The notes beneath the pieces are model-generated. The model had not been told where the DNA came from, made no database searches, and worked only from the letters and a program-made list of their open reading frames with translations. Shown piece after piece: positions 49,833 through 63,295 of a stretch of DNA of 64,000 nucleotides. Location: NCBI RefSeq assembly GCF_008086045.1, contig NZ_VSEY01000046.1:1-64000 (forward strand), read 5' to 3'. The stretch's first letter is position 1, and every line of letters starts with the position of its first letter. The position numbers were made by a program, and so were the translations under genes. The stretch comes from Nonomuraea sp. PA05. GTDB taxonomy: Bacteria; Actinomycetota; Actinomycetes; Streptosporangiales; Streptosporangiaceae.

Positions 49833-50309
49833 ATGGGTATGCGGACAATGACAGCGACTCTCCTGGCCGGATGTCTGGCGCTCGCCACGGGCTGCGGCAC
49901 GAACGCCCCACCGGCCGAGCGGGCCTCCACCTCGGTCCCGCAGAAGCCCCCGGCTGCGAACCCGGTGGTCTCGGCCCCGGTCACCACCACTCCCGGCAGC
50001 GATCCGAAGCCGGTCAAGCCGACGGGCGACGCCATCAACGTCCACAAGATCCGCTGGACCAAGGCCAAGGGGGTTTCGAAGGGCAAGAAGGTCCAGCTCA
50101 CCTGGTGGTCGGGGGTGGAGCCGTGCACGGTGCTGGACCGCGTCAAGGTCAAGGAGACCAGCAAGAAGGTCACGATCACCCTGTACGAGGGCGCCTCGCC
50201 CAAGGCCAAAAACGTGTCGTGCATCATGATCGCGGTCGAGAAGACGACGACCGTCAAGCTTAAGAAATCGCTGGGCAAGCGCAAGATCGTGGACGGCGCG
50301 AAGTCCTGA
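49833..50309 (+). CDS. Putative lipoprotein
   Basis: Protein of 158 aa if ATG 49833 is used; GTG 49821 and ATG 49839 are also possible. It has a lipoprotein signal peptide (TATLLAGCLALATGCG; lipobox LATGC). A Pro/Ser/Thr linker follows, then a lysine-rich beta domain of about 95 residues (INVHKIRWTKAKGVSKGKKV, VEPCTVLDRVKVKETSKKVT, VSCIMIAVEKTTTVKLKKSL) with two cysteines that could form a disulfide. I do not recognise a named family. Confidence 0.75.
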   Translation: MGMRTMTATLLAGCLALATGCGTNAPPAERASTSVPQKPPAANPVVSAPVTTTPGSDPKPVKPTGDAINVHKIRWTKAKGVSKGKKVQLTWWSGVEPCTVLDRVKVKETSKKVTITLYEGASPKAKNVSCIMIAVEKTTTVKLKKSLGKRKIVDGAKS

Positions 50310-50311
50310 TC

Positions 50312-50368
50312 TGTCCACTAGCGGACAACCCCAGTGACAAATGATCGATAGCTTGCGATACATCGATC
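50312..50368. repeat. Two inverted repeats upstream of the secreted dehydrogenase gene
   Basis: TGTCCACTAGCGGACA (50312-50327) is palindromic except at two positions. GATCGAT (50343-50349) pairs with ATCGATC (50362-50368) across 12 bases. Both lie in the 116 bp between the lipoprotein and the secreted dehydrogenase gene, a likely promoter region. Role unknown. Confidence 0.45.
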
Positions 50369-50425
50369 TAAGCACCAAATGGCGTGGGGGCGCCCGGGTG
50401 ATGTCACGCTCCAATGGGGGAACCC

Positions 50426-53400
50426 GTGAGACGGCTCTTACGCTGCCTAGTTTCCGCTGCCCTGATCCTGACCGGTCTCGTCGCGCTGGCCCCCCAAGCG
50501 GTGGCCCTGCCCCAGCGCTTCCAGAAGCAGACCGTCTTCAGCGGGCTCACCAGCCCGACCAACGTGGAGTTCGCCGCCGACGGCCGCGTGTTCGTGGCCG
50601 AGAAGGGCGGCTACATCAAGGTGTTCGACTCGCTGACGGACACCACCCCCGCCGTCTACGCCGACCTGCGCACCCGGGTGCACGACTTCTGGGACCGCGG
50701 CCTGCTGGGCCTGGCGCTGCACCCGAATTTCCCCGCCGACCCGCGCGTCTACGTGCTCTACTCCTACGACGCCGAGCCGGGCGGATCCGCTCCCCGCTGG
50801 GGCCTGGCCAACGACGACTTCGACGAGTGCCCCTCGCCGCCAGGGCCGACCGCGGACGGCTGCCGCGTCACCGGCCGCCTGTCCGTCATCTCCACCTCGG
50901 GCGCGGAGACGCCGCTGATCACCGACTGGTGCCAGCAGTATCCGAGCCACTCGGTGGGCGACCTGCAGTTCGGCCGCGACGGCGCGCTCTACGCCTCGGC
51001 CGGTGACGGCGCCAGCTTCCAGTTCGCCGACTACGGCCAGGACAACCTGACCAGCTCGGACGTGGTGCCGGACAACCCGTGCGGCGACCCGCCGAACGCG
51101 GTGGGCACCGCGCTGACCCCGCCCGCCGCCGAGGGCGGCGCGCTGCGCTCCCAGGACGTGCGGACGAACGGCGACCCGGCCGGGCTCGCCGGCTCCATCA
51201 TCCGGATAAATCCGGACACGGGGGCTGCTGCCGCCGGGAACCCGAACGCCGGCAGCGCCGACCCCAACTTCGCCAGGATCGTCGCCCACGGCCTGCGCAA
51301 CCCGTTCCGCATCACCCACCGCCCCGGCACCGACGAGATCTGGTCCGGCGAGGTCGGCTGGGGCACCTACGAGGAGCTCAACCGGATCGCGAACCCCACC
51401 GGCGGCGTGGCCAACTTCGGCTGGCCCTGCTACGAGGGCCCCACCAGGGAGGACGGCTACGACGCCCTCAACCTGACCCTCTGCGAGAACCTCTACACGG
51501 CCGGCACCGCCGCGCACGCGCAGCCGTTCTTCGCCTGGAACCACGGCCAGCGCCTCTACCCCGGCGACACCTGCACGCCCGGCGGCCAGTCCTCCTCCAG
51601 CGGCGTCGCCTTCTACGAGGGCGGCACGTACCCGGAGTCGTACGACGGCGCCCTGTTCTTCTCCGACTACAGCCGCAAGTGCGTCTGGGTGATGACCGAG
51701 GGCGCGAACGGCCAGCCCGACCCGGCGACGGTGACCACGTTCGACACGGGCATCGGCACGGTCGAGCTGGAGACCGGCCCGAACGGCGACCTGTTCGCGG
51801 TCGACTACGACAACGGCACGATCGTCCGCTACCTCTTCAACAACGCGCCGCCCACGGCCGTCATCAGCGCCACGCCCACCTCGGGCGCCGCCCCGCTGGC
51901 GGTGAGCTTCTCCGCCGCCGGCTCGACGGACGCCGACGGCGACCCCCTCACCTACGCCTGGGACCTCGACGGCGACGGCGAGCTCGACGACTCCACCTCG
52001 GCCACCCCGTCGCGCACGTACACACAGATCGGCTCGTACGTGGTCGCGCTACGCGTCAAGGACGACAAGGGCGGCCAGGGAGACGCCACGGTCACCGTCA
52101 ACGTCGGCAACACCGCGCCGGCGGCGGCCATCACCACCCCCACGTCCGCCACCACCTGGGCGGTCGGCGACACGATCGGCTTCTCCGGCGCGGGCACCGA
52201 CCCCGAGGAAGGCGCGATCCCGGGCTCCCGCATGACCTGGACGCTGATCATGCACCACTGCCCCGGCGCCTGCCACGAGCACGAGATCACCAGGTACACC
52301 GGCGCGTCCGGCTCCTTCCAGGCCCCCGACCACGAGTACCCGTCGCACCTGGAGCTCCGCCTGACGGTGACGGACGAGCACGGCCTGACCGACAGCGAGA
52401 GCGTGCTGCTGCAGCCGAGGACCGTGAACCTCACCTTCCAGACCGACCCTCCCGGCCTCCAGCTCGGCTTCAACCAGGAGCAGACGGTGGCGCCGTTCAC
52501 CAGGACGGTGATCGCGGGCTCCAGCAACTCGGTGACGGCGCCGTCGCCGCAGGGTGAGCACGCGTTCGAGGCCTGGTCGGACGGTGGCGCGGCCACGCAC
52601 AACCTGGTCGCGCCGGCCACGGCGACGACGTACACGGCCACGTACGAGGCCGTGCAGGCGCCGCCGGGCCTGGTGGCCGCCTACGCCATGAACGAGAACG
52701 CGGGCTCCACGGCCGGCGACGTCCTGGGCAACACGGGCACGCTCACCAACACCACCTGGACGGCCTCCGGCAAGTACGGACCGGCCCTGTCCTTCAACGG
52801 CACATCGAGCTGGGTCACCGTCAACGACGCTCCCAGCCTGCGCCTCACCACCGGCATGACGCTGGAAGCGTGGGTCAACCCGGCCAACGTCACGAGCTGG
52901 CGCACCGTGATCATGAAGCAGTACACCGGTGACCTCGCCTACGTCCTGTCGGCGGGAAGCGACAGCAACCGCCCCCACACCGTCATCCACACCACCGGCG
53001 AAGTCGGCACCGGCGGCACCGCCTCGCTCCCCCTCAACACCTGGTCTCACCTCGCCGCCACCTACGACGGCACCACCCTGCGCCTCTACGTCAACGGCAC
53101 CCTGACCAGCCAGCGCGCCGCGGGCGGCCCCATCCGCACCGACAACGGCGTCCTGCGCATCGGCGGCAACAGCCTCTGGGGCGAGTACTTCAACGGCCTC
53201 ATCGACGAAGTCCGCATCTACGACCGCGCACTCAACGCCGTCCAGATCCAGACCGACATGATCACCCCGATCGGCGCGGCGCCGGAGCCCGACACGCAGG
53301 CCCCGACCGCGCCAGGCTCGCCCGCCGCGACCGGCGGCGCCGGCAGCGCGCAGCTCACCTGGACCGCCGCCACGGACAACGTCGGCGTCGAGGGGTACAC

Positions 53401-54208
53401 GGTGCACCGGTCGGCCACGCCGGGGTTCACGCCCTCGGGGGCGAACCAGGTGGGCTCGGCGCAGGCCATCTCGTTCACCGACGCGGGCCTGGCCGCGGGG
53501 ACGTACTACTACCGGATCCGCGCGTTCGACGCGGCCAGTAACCAGAGCCCGTCCTCGGCCGAGGTCTCGGCCACCGTCACCGCGCCCCCGTCGAACCCGG
53601 GGCTGGTGGCGGCGTACGGGATGAACGAGAACGCGGGCTCCACGGTCGCCGACGTCCTGGGCAACACCGGCACGCTCACCAACACCACCTGGACGGCGAC
53701 CGGCAAGTACGGACCGGCCCTGTCCTTCAACGGCACATCAAGCTGGGTCACCGTGGCCGACGCCCCCAGCCTCCGCCTCACCACCGGCATGACTCTCGAA
53801 GCCTGGGTCAACCCGGCCAACGTCACGAGCTGGCGCACCGTGATCATGAAGCAGTACACCGGCGACCTCGCCTACGTCCTGTCGGCGGGAAGCGACAGCA
53901 ACCGCCCCCACACCGTCATCCACACCACCGGCGAAGTCGGCACCGGCGGCACCGCCTCGCTCCCCCTCAACACCTGGTCTCACCTCGCCGCCACCTACGA
54001 CGGCACCACCCTGCGCCTCTACGTCAACGGCACCCTGACCAGCCAGCGCGCCGCGGGCGGCCCCATCCGCACCGACAACGGCGTCCTGCGCATCGGCGGC
54101 AACAGCCTCTGGGGCGAGTACTTCAACGGCCTCATCGACGAAGTCCGCATCTACGACCGCGCACTCAACGCCGTCCAGATCCAGACCGACATGATCACTC
54201 CCCTCTGA
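50426..54208 (+). CDS. Secreted glucose/sorbosone-dehydrogenase-like protein with PKD, FN3 and two LamG domains
   Basis: Exported protein of 1260 aa from GTG 50426 (TGGGGGA upstream; ATG 50414 is an alternative). A signal peptide (1-30) is followed by a PQQ-dependent sugar-dehydrogenase beta-propeller (about 35-470; GYIKVFDSLTDTTPAVYADL, WDRGLLGLALHPNFP, HGLRNPFRITHRPGTDEIW). Then come a PKD domain (about 473-560), further beta repeats, LamG 1 (about 747-947), FN3 (about 960-1050) and LamG 2 (about 1058-1258). The LamG copies are nearly identical. There is no sortase signal. It probably acts on or binds extracellular sugars. Confidence 0.87.
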   Translation: MRRLLRCLVSAALILTGLVALAPQAVALPQRFQKQTVFSGLTSPTNVEFAADGRVFVAEKGGYIKVFDSLTDTTPAVYADLRTRVHDFWDRGLLGLALHPNFPADPRVYVLYSYDAEPGGSAPRWGLANDDFDECPSPPGPTADGCRVTGRLSVISTSGAETPLITDWCQQYPSHSVGDLQFGRDGALYASAGDGASFQFADYGQDNLTSSDVVPDNPCGDPPNAVGTALTPPAAEGGALRSQDVRTNGDPAGLAGSIIRINPDTGAAAAGNPNAGSADPNFARIVAHGLRNPFRITHRPGTDEIWSGEVGWGTYEELNRIANPTGGVANFGWPCYEGPTREDGYDALNLTLCENLYTAGTAAHAQPFFAWNHGQRLYPGDTCTPGGQSSSSGVAFYEGGTYPESYDGALFFSDYSRKCVWVMTEGANGQPDPATVTTFDTGIGTVELETGPNGDLFAVDYDNGTIVRYLFNNAPPTAVISATPTSGAAPLAVSFSAAGSTDADGDPLTYAWDLDGDGELDDSTSATPSRTYTQIGSYVVALRVKDDKGGQGDATVTVNVGNTAPAAAITTPTSATTWAVGDTIGFSGAGTDPEEGAIPGSRMTWTLIMHHCPGACHEHEITRYTGASGSFQAPDHEYPSHLELRLTVTDEHGLTDSESVLLQPRTVNLTFQTDPPGLQLGFNQEQTVAPFTRTVIAGSSNSVTAPSPQGEHAFEAWSDGGAATHNLVAPATATTYTATYEAVQAPPGLVAAYAMNENAGSTAGDVLGNTGTLTNTTWTASGKYGPALSFNGTSSWVTVNDAPSLRLTTGMTLEAWVNPANVTSWRTVIMKQYTGDLAYVLSAGSDSNRPHTVIHTTGEVGTGGTASLPLNTWSHLAATYDGTTLRLYVNGTLTSQRAAGGPIRTDNGVLRIGGNSLWGEYFNGLIDEVRIYDRALNAVQIQTDMITPIGAAPEPDTQAPTAPGSPAATGGAGSAQLTWTAATDNVGVEGYTVHRSATPGFTPSGANQVGSAQAISFTDAGLAAGTYYYRIRAFDAASNQSPSSAEVSATVTAPPSNPGLVAAYGMNENAGSTVADVLGNTGTLTNTTWTATGKYGPALSFNGTSSWVTVADAPSLRLTTGMTLEAWVNPANVTSWRTVIMKQYTGDLAYVLSAGSDSNRPHTVIHTTGEVGTGGTASLPLNTWSHLAATYDGTTLRLYVNGTLTSQRAAGGPIRTDNGVLRIGGNSLWGEYFNGLIDEVRIYDRALNAVQIQTDMITPL
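52668..54200. repeat. Near-identical 600-bp direct repeat encoding LamG domains
   Basis: The segments 52668-53267 and 53601-54200 lie at a constant offset of 933 bp and are almost identical in DNA over about 600 bases, including long identical runs in the third codon position. The 333 bp between them encode the FN3 domain. This indicates recent duplication or ongoing gene conversion. Confidence 0.9.
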
Positions 54209-54223
54209 GCCACCCCCAGAAAG

Positions 54224-54263
54224 GCGGACCCCCGGCGACGTGCCCACCGTTCCGGGGGTCCGC
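54224..54263. terminator. Terminator after the secreted dehydrogenase gene
   Basis: GCGGACCCCCGG (54224-54235) pairs with CCGGGGGTCCGC (54252-54263), a perfect 12-bp GC stem with a 16-base loop, starting 15 bp after the stop codon. No T-run. It separates this gene from the dnaK operon. Confidence 0.8.
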
Positions 54264-54369
54264 GCATGTCCGGGGCAGGAACCCCGTGCCCTTCGAGTCC
54301 GTTACGCGTGGTGTGCGATATCTCGCTCGTTCTTGCCCGTTCGGTGGGAATGCTTTCACGCTCATTGAG

Positions 54370-54390
54370 GTTGAGTCGGGTAGGCTCAAG
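54370..54390. promoter_or_regulatory. HAIR operator 1 (HspR-binding) of the dnaK operon
   Basis: GTTGAGT-CGGGTAG-GCTCAAG follows the HAIR pattern CTTGAGT-N7-ACTCAAG with two changes. It is 5 bp upstream of the -35 box. Confidence 0.8.
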
Positions 54391-54394
54391 TCGT

Positions 54395-54423
54395 TTGACA
54401 AAGACGACACGCATCCGTAGCTT
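54395..54423 (+). promoter_or_regulatory. dnaK operon promoter
   Basis: TTGACA (54395-54400) and TAGCTT (54418-54423) are spaced by 17 bp and lie between and partly within two HAIR operators, which fits repression by HspR. AAGGAC, 7 bases before ATG 54463, is the dnaK ribosome binding site. Confidence 0.65.
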
Positions 54424-54441
54424 GAGTCCACCAGACTCAAC
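54421..54441. promoter_or_regulatory. HAIR operator 2 (HspR-binding) of the dnaK operon
   Basis: CTTGAGT-CCACCAG-ACTCAAC matches the HAIR consensus in 13 of 14 arm positions. It overlaps the -10 box and lies 21 bp before the dnaK start. Confidence 0.9.
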
Positions 54442-54462
54442 TTTGACTACAAGGACGTACTC

Positions 54463-56336
<1,874 letters not shown>

Positions 56337-56337
<1 letters not shown>

Positions 56338-56930
56338 TGCCGCCGCGTGACAACGGGCACGAGGAGCCGGTGATCCGCGACAACCGCAAGATCGACCCGG
56401 AGACGGGTCAGGTCAGGGACTCCGTTCCCGCCGACCAGTGGGCCGAGCAGGCGTCCGAGACGCCTGCCGGCAACGGCGAGCTGGAGGCCCAGCTCGCCGA
56501 GCGGACCGCGGACCTGCAGCGCCTCCAGGCCGAGTACGTCAACTACCGCAGGCGGGTCGAGCGCGACCGCGCCGCGGTGCGCGAGCAGGCCGTCGCGGGG
56601 GCGCTGACGGAGCTCCTGCCCGTGCTCGACGACATCGGCAGGGCCCGTGACCACGGTGAGCTGACCGGCGGCTTCGCGAAGGTGGCCGAGTCGCTGGAGT
56701 CGGCTCTCACCAAGCTGGGCCTCAGCGCCTTCGGGCAGAAGGGCGAGCCGTTCGACCCGACCGTCCACGAGGCGCTGATGCACAGTTATTCGCCGGACGT
56801 CACCGAGCCGACGGCCGTCGAAGTGTTGCAGCCTGGATACCGGATGGGTGACAGGGTGCTGCGCCCGGCGCGGGTGGCCGTCGCCGAGCCTGAGGACGCC
56901 CCCGCCGCGTCCGATGACGACGAAAACTAA
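56337..56930 (+). CDS. grpE: Nucleotide exchange factor GrpE
   Basis: Releases ADP from DnaK. It has 197 aa. A long helix (ELEAQLAERTADLQRLQAEY, NYRRRVERDRAAVREQAVAG) and the beta domain end (TVHEALMHSYSPDVTEPTAV, YRMGDRVLRPARVAV) are typical. The N-terminal 45 residues are variable and acidic. ATG 56337 has AAGGA upstream; GTG 56334 is less likely. Confidence 0.96.
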
Positions 56931-56951
56931 GCGAAGGACGAAGGGCCGTAG

Positions 56952-58136
56952 ATGAGCACCAAGGACTACCTGGAAAAGGACTACTACGCCGTCCTTGGTG
57001 TGCCCAAGACCGCCACCGCCGACGAGATCAAGAAGGCGTACCGGAAGCTGGCCAGGCAGTACCACCCCGACACCAACCAGGGCGACGTCACCAAGGAGAC
57101 CAAGTTCAAGGAGGTCTCCGAGGCCTACGACGTCCTGTCCGACGGTAAGCGCCGCAAGGAGTACGACGACGCGCGCACGCTGTTCGGGTCCGGGGTGGGC
57201 GGTCAGCGCCCCGGCGGTGGCGGTTTCCCGTTCGACTTCGGCGACCTGTTCGGCGGCACCAGCCAGCAGACCGGGCAGAGCGGCAGCGCGGGCGAGCGGC
57301 TCGGCGACCTGTTCGGCGGGCTGTTCAACCGCGGGAGCGGCGGCGCCGGCCGCACCACCGGCGCGACCCGCCCGCGGCGTGGCCAGGACATCGAGTCCGA
57401 GGTGACGCTGACGTTCACCGAAGCCGTCGAGGGCACCACCGTGTCGCTCAGGCTGACCAGCTCCGCCGCGTGCACCGCGTGCAGCGGCACCGGCGCCAAG
57501 GCGGGCACGACCCCCAGGGTCTGTCCCACCTGTGAGGGCACCGGCGCGGCCAGCCGCAACCTCGGCAACTTCGCCTTCTCCGAGCCCTGCCGCGACTGCA
57601 AGGGCCGTGGGCTGCTCGTGGACGACCCCTGCCCCGTGTGCGAGGGCAGCGGCCGCGCCAAGAGCACCCGCACCATCCAGGCGCGCATTCCCGCGGGGGT
57701 GGCCGACGGCCAGCGGGTCAAGCTCAAGGGCAAGGGGGCGCCGGGCGAGAACGGCGGCCCGGCGGGCGATCTCTACATCCAGACGCACGTCAAACCGCAC
57801 CCGGTGTTCGGCAGGGCGGCCGACAACCTGACGATCACGGTTCCCGTGACGTTCACGGAGGCCGCGCTGGGGGCCGAGATCAAGGTGCCGATCCTCAAGG
57901 GCATGCCGGTCACGCTGCGCATTCCCGCGGGCACCCCGAACGGGCGCACGTTCCGCGTCCGCGGCAGGGGCGTCACGAGGAAGGACGGCAGCAAGGGCGA
58001 CCTGCTCGCGAGCGTCGAGGTGGTCGTGCCGAAGACGCTCGACGACAAGTCGCGTGAGCTGCTCAACGAGTTCAACACCGCGCACGCGAGCGAGGACCCG
58101 CGCGCAGAGCTCATTCAGCGAGCCAGAAGCGAGTAG
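56952..58136 (+). CDS. dnaJ: Chaperone protein DnaJ
   Basis: Hsp40 co-chaperone that stimulates DnaK ATPase, 394 aa. J domain with HPD (KLARQYHPDTNQGDVTK) at about 8-75, Gly/Phe-rich linker (about 80-140), four zinc-binding repeats (CTACSGTG, CPTCEGTG, CRDCKGRG, CPVCEGSG) near 165-230, and the C-terminal substrate domains. Complete, so a type I DnaJ. Starts 21 bp after grpE. Confidence 0.97.
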   Translation: MSTKDYLEKDYYAVLGVPKTATADEIKKAYRKLARQYHPDTNQGDVTKETKFKEVSEAYDVLSDGKRRKEYDDARTLFGSGVGGQRPGGGGFPFDFGDLFGGTSQQTGQSGSAGERLGDLFGGLFNRGSGGAGRTTGATRPRRGQDIESEVTLTFTEAVEGTTVSLRLTSSAACTACSGTGAKAGTTPRVCPTCEGTGAASRNLGNFAFSEPCRDCKGRGLLVDDPCPVCEGSGRAKSTRTIQARIPAGVADGQRVKLKGKGAPGENGGPAGDLYIQTHVKPHPVFGRAADNLTITVPVTFTEAALGAEIKVPILKGMPVTLRIPAGTPNGRTFRVRGRGVTRKDGSKGDLLASVEVVVPKTLDDKSRELLNEFNTAHASEDPRAELIQRARSE

Positions 58137-58139
58137 CCG

Positions 58140-58490
58140 ATGGACGCCAACTATTTCGACCTTTCAGACGACACCCCTGTCTATGTGATCTCGGTGGCCG
58201 CGCAGCTCTCCGGGCTCCACCCGCAGACGCTGCGGCAGTACGACCGGCTCGGCCTGGTCAGTCCTGGGCGCACGGCGGGCCGCGGCCGCCTCTACTCCAC
58301 CAGAGACATCATCCAGCTCCGCGAGGTGCAGCGGCTCTCCCAGGAAGAGGGCATCAACCTCGCGGGGATCAAGCGGATTCTCGAGCTCGAGAACGAAGCT
58401 CTGCGGCTGCGTGAGGAGGTTCACCGCCTGCGCGCCGAGATGCGCATGGTCAGAGCCTTGATCCGCTACGAGCTGCCACCGGGGGCCTAG
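58140..58490 (+). CDS. hspR: Heat-shock repressor HspR
   Basis: MerR-family repressor of 116 aa. HTH with VYVISVAAQLSGLHPQTLRQ and YDRLGLVSPGRTAGRGRLYS, then SQEEGINLAGIKRILELENE leading to a C-terminal coiled coil. It binds HAIR sites, two of which lie at the operon promoter, giving a feedback loop with DnaK. It starts 3 bp after dnaJ and is followed 6 bp later by clpB. Confidence 0.96.
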   Translation: MDANYFDLSDDTPVYVISVAAQLSGLHPQTLRQYDRLGLVSPGRTAGRGRLYSTRDIIQLREVQRLSQEEGINLAGIKRILELENEALRLREEVHRLRAEMRMVRALIRYELPPGA

Positions 58491-58496
58491 AAGGAC

Positions 58497-61070
<2,574 letters not shown>

Positions 61071-61096
61071 CGCGAGGCCTAGCGAAAGGGTTCGCG

Positions 61097-61129
61097 GGAG
61101 CCCGGGGATCCAGCCGATCCCCGGGCTCC
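61097..61129 (+). terminator. Strong terminator after clpB
   Basis: GGAGCCCGGGGATC (61097-61110) pairs perfectly with GATCCCCGGGCTCC (61116-61129), a 14-bp stem with the 5-base loop CAGCC, 26 bp after the clpB stop. It marks the end of the five-gene heat-shock operon. Confidence 0.85.
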
Positions 61130-61269
61130 GGCGTGTCATGGCAGGGTCATCGGCCCGCCCGCTCGGTAAGGTTCGCCCCACTCTTCGGACAAGCCGCACT
61201 CCCCGGCGCCGGCGGCCGACTACGGTCAGCGTTCGTCAGATCACCGACATCGACTCAGGGGGACGTGCG

Positions 61270-61977
61270 GTGTCATTCCAGAAGTTCCGGAGCATGATCG
61301 CGGTGGCTGCTCTGACCGCGGGCGTCAGCTGGGTGTTCACCGGCGCCTCCATGGCGGGGAGCTGCGCGGAGACGGCGGTGCTCTCGCCCGCCTCGGCCGT
61401 CGCGAGCTGCGACAACCCCTCCTCGCTGCACATCGAGGAGAACGGCACGGCCGGCAGCCGCATGATCACCAGCGAGAGCAACAAGGTGGCCATGGCGGCC
61501 GGTGAGATGGCCAGGCACTTCGGCTTCACCGGCCTGGCGACCGGCAAGGAGGTGCTGAACATGGCGGACCTGAGCGGCGTGGGTGCCACGTGGGGCCTGG
61601 CGTCGCTGTTCTCGGCCTCTCCCGCGCTGTTCCCGATGATGCCCGGCCCGGCGGGGGTGTCGGAGCTGGCGACCATGGCGGACCTGCCGCCGCTGCCGCC
61701 GCTCTCGGCGCTGCCCGAGGTGCCGGGGACGCCGCTGAACAGCAGGCTGCCCGACCAGATGACGATCGGCGACGGCCCGTACGACAACCGCGTCGTCGGC
61801 ACCGGGGTCGACACGCCGCTCGGCCTGCAGAAGCCGGTCAGCGAGGTCAGCGCCGAGCTGGTCGGCCAGGTGCTGCCGAAGGCGATGGACAGCCTCGAAG
61901 GCGTCGCGATCCTGCCGGGAGGCGGGTCGGGAGCGGCCGGCCTCACCGAAGCCGTGGGCGGTCTCGGGCTGAAGTGA
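61270..61977 (+). CDS. Secreted hypothetical protein
   Basis: Protein of 235 aa from GTG 61270 (AGGGGGA 6 bases upstream; the frame is open further). Signal peptide residues 1-33 (FRSMIAVAALTAGVSWVFTG). The mature part includes SCAETAVLSPASAVASCDNP (two Cys that may pair), a stretch rich in Pro/Leu (LPPLPPLSALPEVPGTPLN) and a Gly-rich C-terminus. Not recognised. It looks like an actinomycete exported structural or surface protein. Confidence 0.7.
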   Translation: MSFQKFRSMIAVAALTAGVSWVFTGASMAGSCAETAVLSPASAVASCDNPSSLHIEENGTAGSRMITSESNKVAMAAGEMARHFGFTGLATGKEVLNMADLSGVGATWGLASLFSASPALFPMMPGPAGVSELATMADLPPLPPLSALPEVPGTPLNSRLPDQMTIGDGPYDNRVVGTGVDTPLGLQKPVSEVSAELVGQVLPKAMDSLEGVAILPGGGSGAAGLTEAVGGLGLK

Positions 61978-62191
61978 GCCACCCTGTCCGGGCGTGGACC
62001 GTGCCTGCCACGCCCGGCTTCCCCTGGCGGAGGGGTCGCGGTCCCGGCGAACGGACCATGCGGGGATCGCGGCCCCTCCCGCGAGAGGGAGGAACGCGGG
62101 CACGGCACGGCGAGGCCGCGCCCAGGCGTGCGGGCACGGCAAGGCGAGCCCTGCCCTCATCGGACGGGCTCGGCGGAACGCGGCCGCCTCT

Positions 62192-62722
62192 CTAGGAAAC
62201 GAGCTCGTCGAGCTCGTCCTCCGGCAGCCCGAGATCGACCCTGATGCGATAGCGGGTGCGCAGCAGCGCCACCTGCTCCGGATCGTTCTCGTCACACCGC
62301 AGAGCGGCCTGGGTGGCCCAGTCGAGCCCCCCTTGGAGGTCGCCGTAGGCGACCAGCGTCTCGGCGATCGTGTGAGCGGTCGCCGTGGAGACATTGCCCT
62401 CCGCGCGTATCGTCTCGATGACCTCCCTCGCCTCGTCAGGCCTGTCGAGCTCGAAGAGCGTGTCGGCGATGCCGGCACGCGGGTCGAAACCCGCCTCCCC
62501 ACCGTCCTCGACGGCGCGCTGGAAACACTCCATCGCGCGCGCGGGCTGCCCCGCCGCTCGCCACTCCTCCGCGGCGAGAACCAGGATCGAAGCCCTGGAC
62601 ACGTCGCCGGACGAATAGTCGAGCGCGACGTCGTACAGCCGACTGGCCAGGGAGTCGTGGTCGTCGGCCAACAGCGCCTGCTCAAGCAGACGATCAAGGT
62701 GCTCACGGGTCACATGCGCCAC
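62192..62722 (-). CDS. Tetratricopeptide-like protein
   Basis: Protein of 176 aa made of helical repeats: LLADDHDSLASRLYDVALDY, AEEWRAAGQPARAMECFQRA (canonical TPR), LFELDRPDEAREVIETIRAE and ETLVAYGDLQGGLDWATQAA. Likely a protein-interaction scaffold in the cytoplasm. The 214-bp spacer to the preceding secreted-protein gene (61978-62191) holds a short stem (CCTCCC/GGGAGG near 62075-62092) and two 21-bp copies of GCGGGCACGGCAMGGCGAG at 62096 and 62130, otherwise nothing. Confidence 0.75.
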   Translation of the reverse strand: MAHVTREHLDRLLEQALLADDHDSLASRLYDVALDYSSGDVSRASILVLAAEEWRAAGQPARAMECFQRAVEDGGEAGFDPRAGIADTLFELDRPDEAREVIETIRAEGNVSTATAHTIAETLVAYGDLQGGLDWATQAALRCDENDPEQVALLRTRYRIRVDLGLPEDELDELVS

Positions 62723-62888
62723 ACCGCGAGACTACCGAGCCGCCCAGGCCTTTGCCCGGTCAATTAGCATCGCCGGTCACCTTCGGATTCGGTAACGTCC
62801 TGTTCAAGCCTGCTCACAGCGCGCGTGTACGCGCAGCTCACAGGGCATATATCCGTCACTTTGCCGCCGTGCGAGCGGAGGGACTGTG

Positions 62889-63227
62889 ATGGGCTTGTCC
62901 AAGCAGATGACCTTCACGCTGGCCTGTGCCGTCGTGCTGTCGGCTCTCGTGCCCGGTGTCGCCGGCTACCTGTCGGCCCGTCTGGAGGCCATCGAGACCG
63001 CCGAGCGCAACCTGCGGGCGCTGGAGACGCGGCTCAACGCGCGCGAGGCCAGGGACGCGCGCCCGGTCTCGCTGCCCGCCCCGTGTCTGCGCACGCCGAC
63101 GACACCGCCCCGCCTGCACCAGGCGCCCGCGACCGCGCTCGGCGACCACGACAAGCGCTGGCTGCGTGACGTGCCCGCCTGGCTGGCCGAGCCACTCAGG
63201 GAGATGCAGGACACAGCAGAGCAGTAA
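62889..63227 (+). CDS. Small membrane-anchored hypothetical protein
   Basis: Protein of 112 aa from ATG 62889 (GGAGGGA 5 bases upstream; GTG 62886 sits too close to it). One hydrophobic segment (FTLACAVVLSALVPGVAGYL), then a helix (ARLEAIETAERNLRALETRL) and a Pro-rich stretch. Not recognised. The upstream 163 bp hold a palindrome GCGCGTGTACGCGC at 62821-62834. Confidence 0.6.
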   Translation: MGLSKQMTFTLACAVVLSALVPGVAGYLSARLEAIETAERNLRALETRLNAREARDARPVSLPAPCLRTPTTPPRLHQAPATALGDHDKRWLRDVPAWLAEPLREMQDTAEQ

Positions 63228-63295
63228 CGCGCGGGCAACTTTCTCGCCGGCCGCCGGCGTCGTACGGGTGACGGCGACGGAGAGAGGCTTGGCGC

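Noticed and set aside
51079..52557. 492-codon plus-strand ORF inside the secreted dehydrogenase gene
   Set aside because: Arg/His/Pro-rich frame shadow of a gene with clear domains; no start context.
62821..62834. Palindrome GCGCGTGTACGCGC as an operator
   Set aside because: Alternating GC palindromes arise easily at this base composition, and its position 55 bp before an unknown gene gives no further support.
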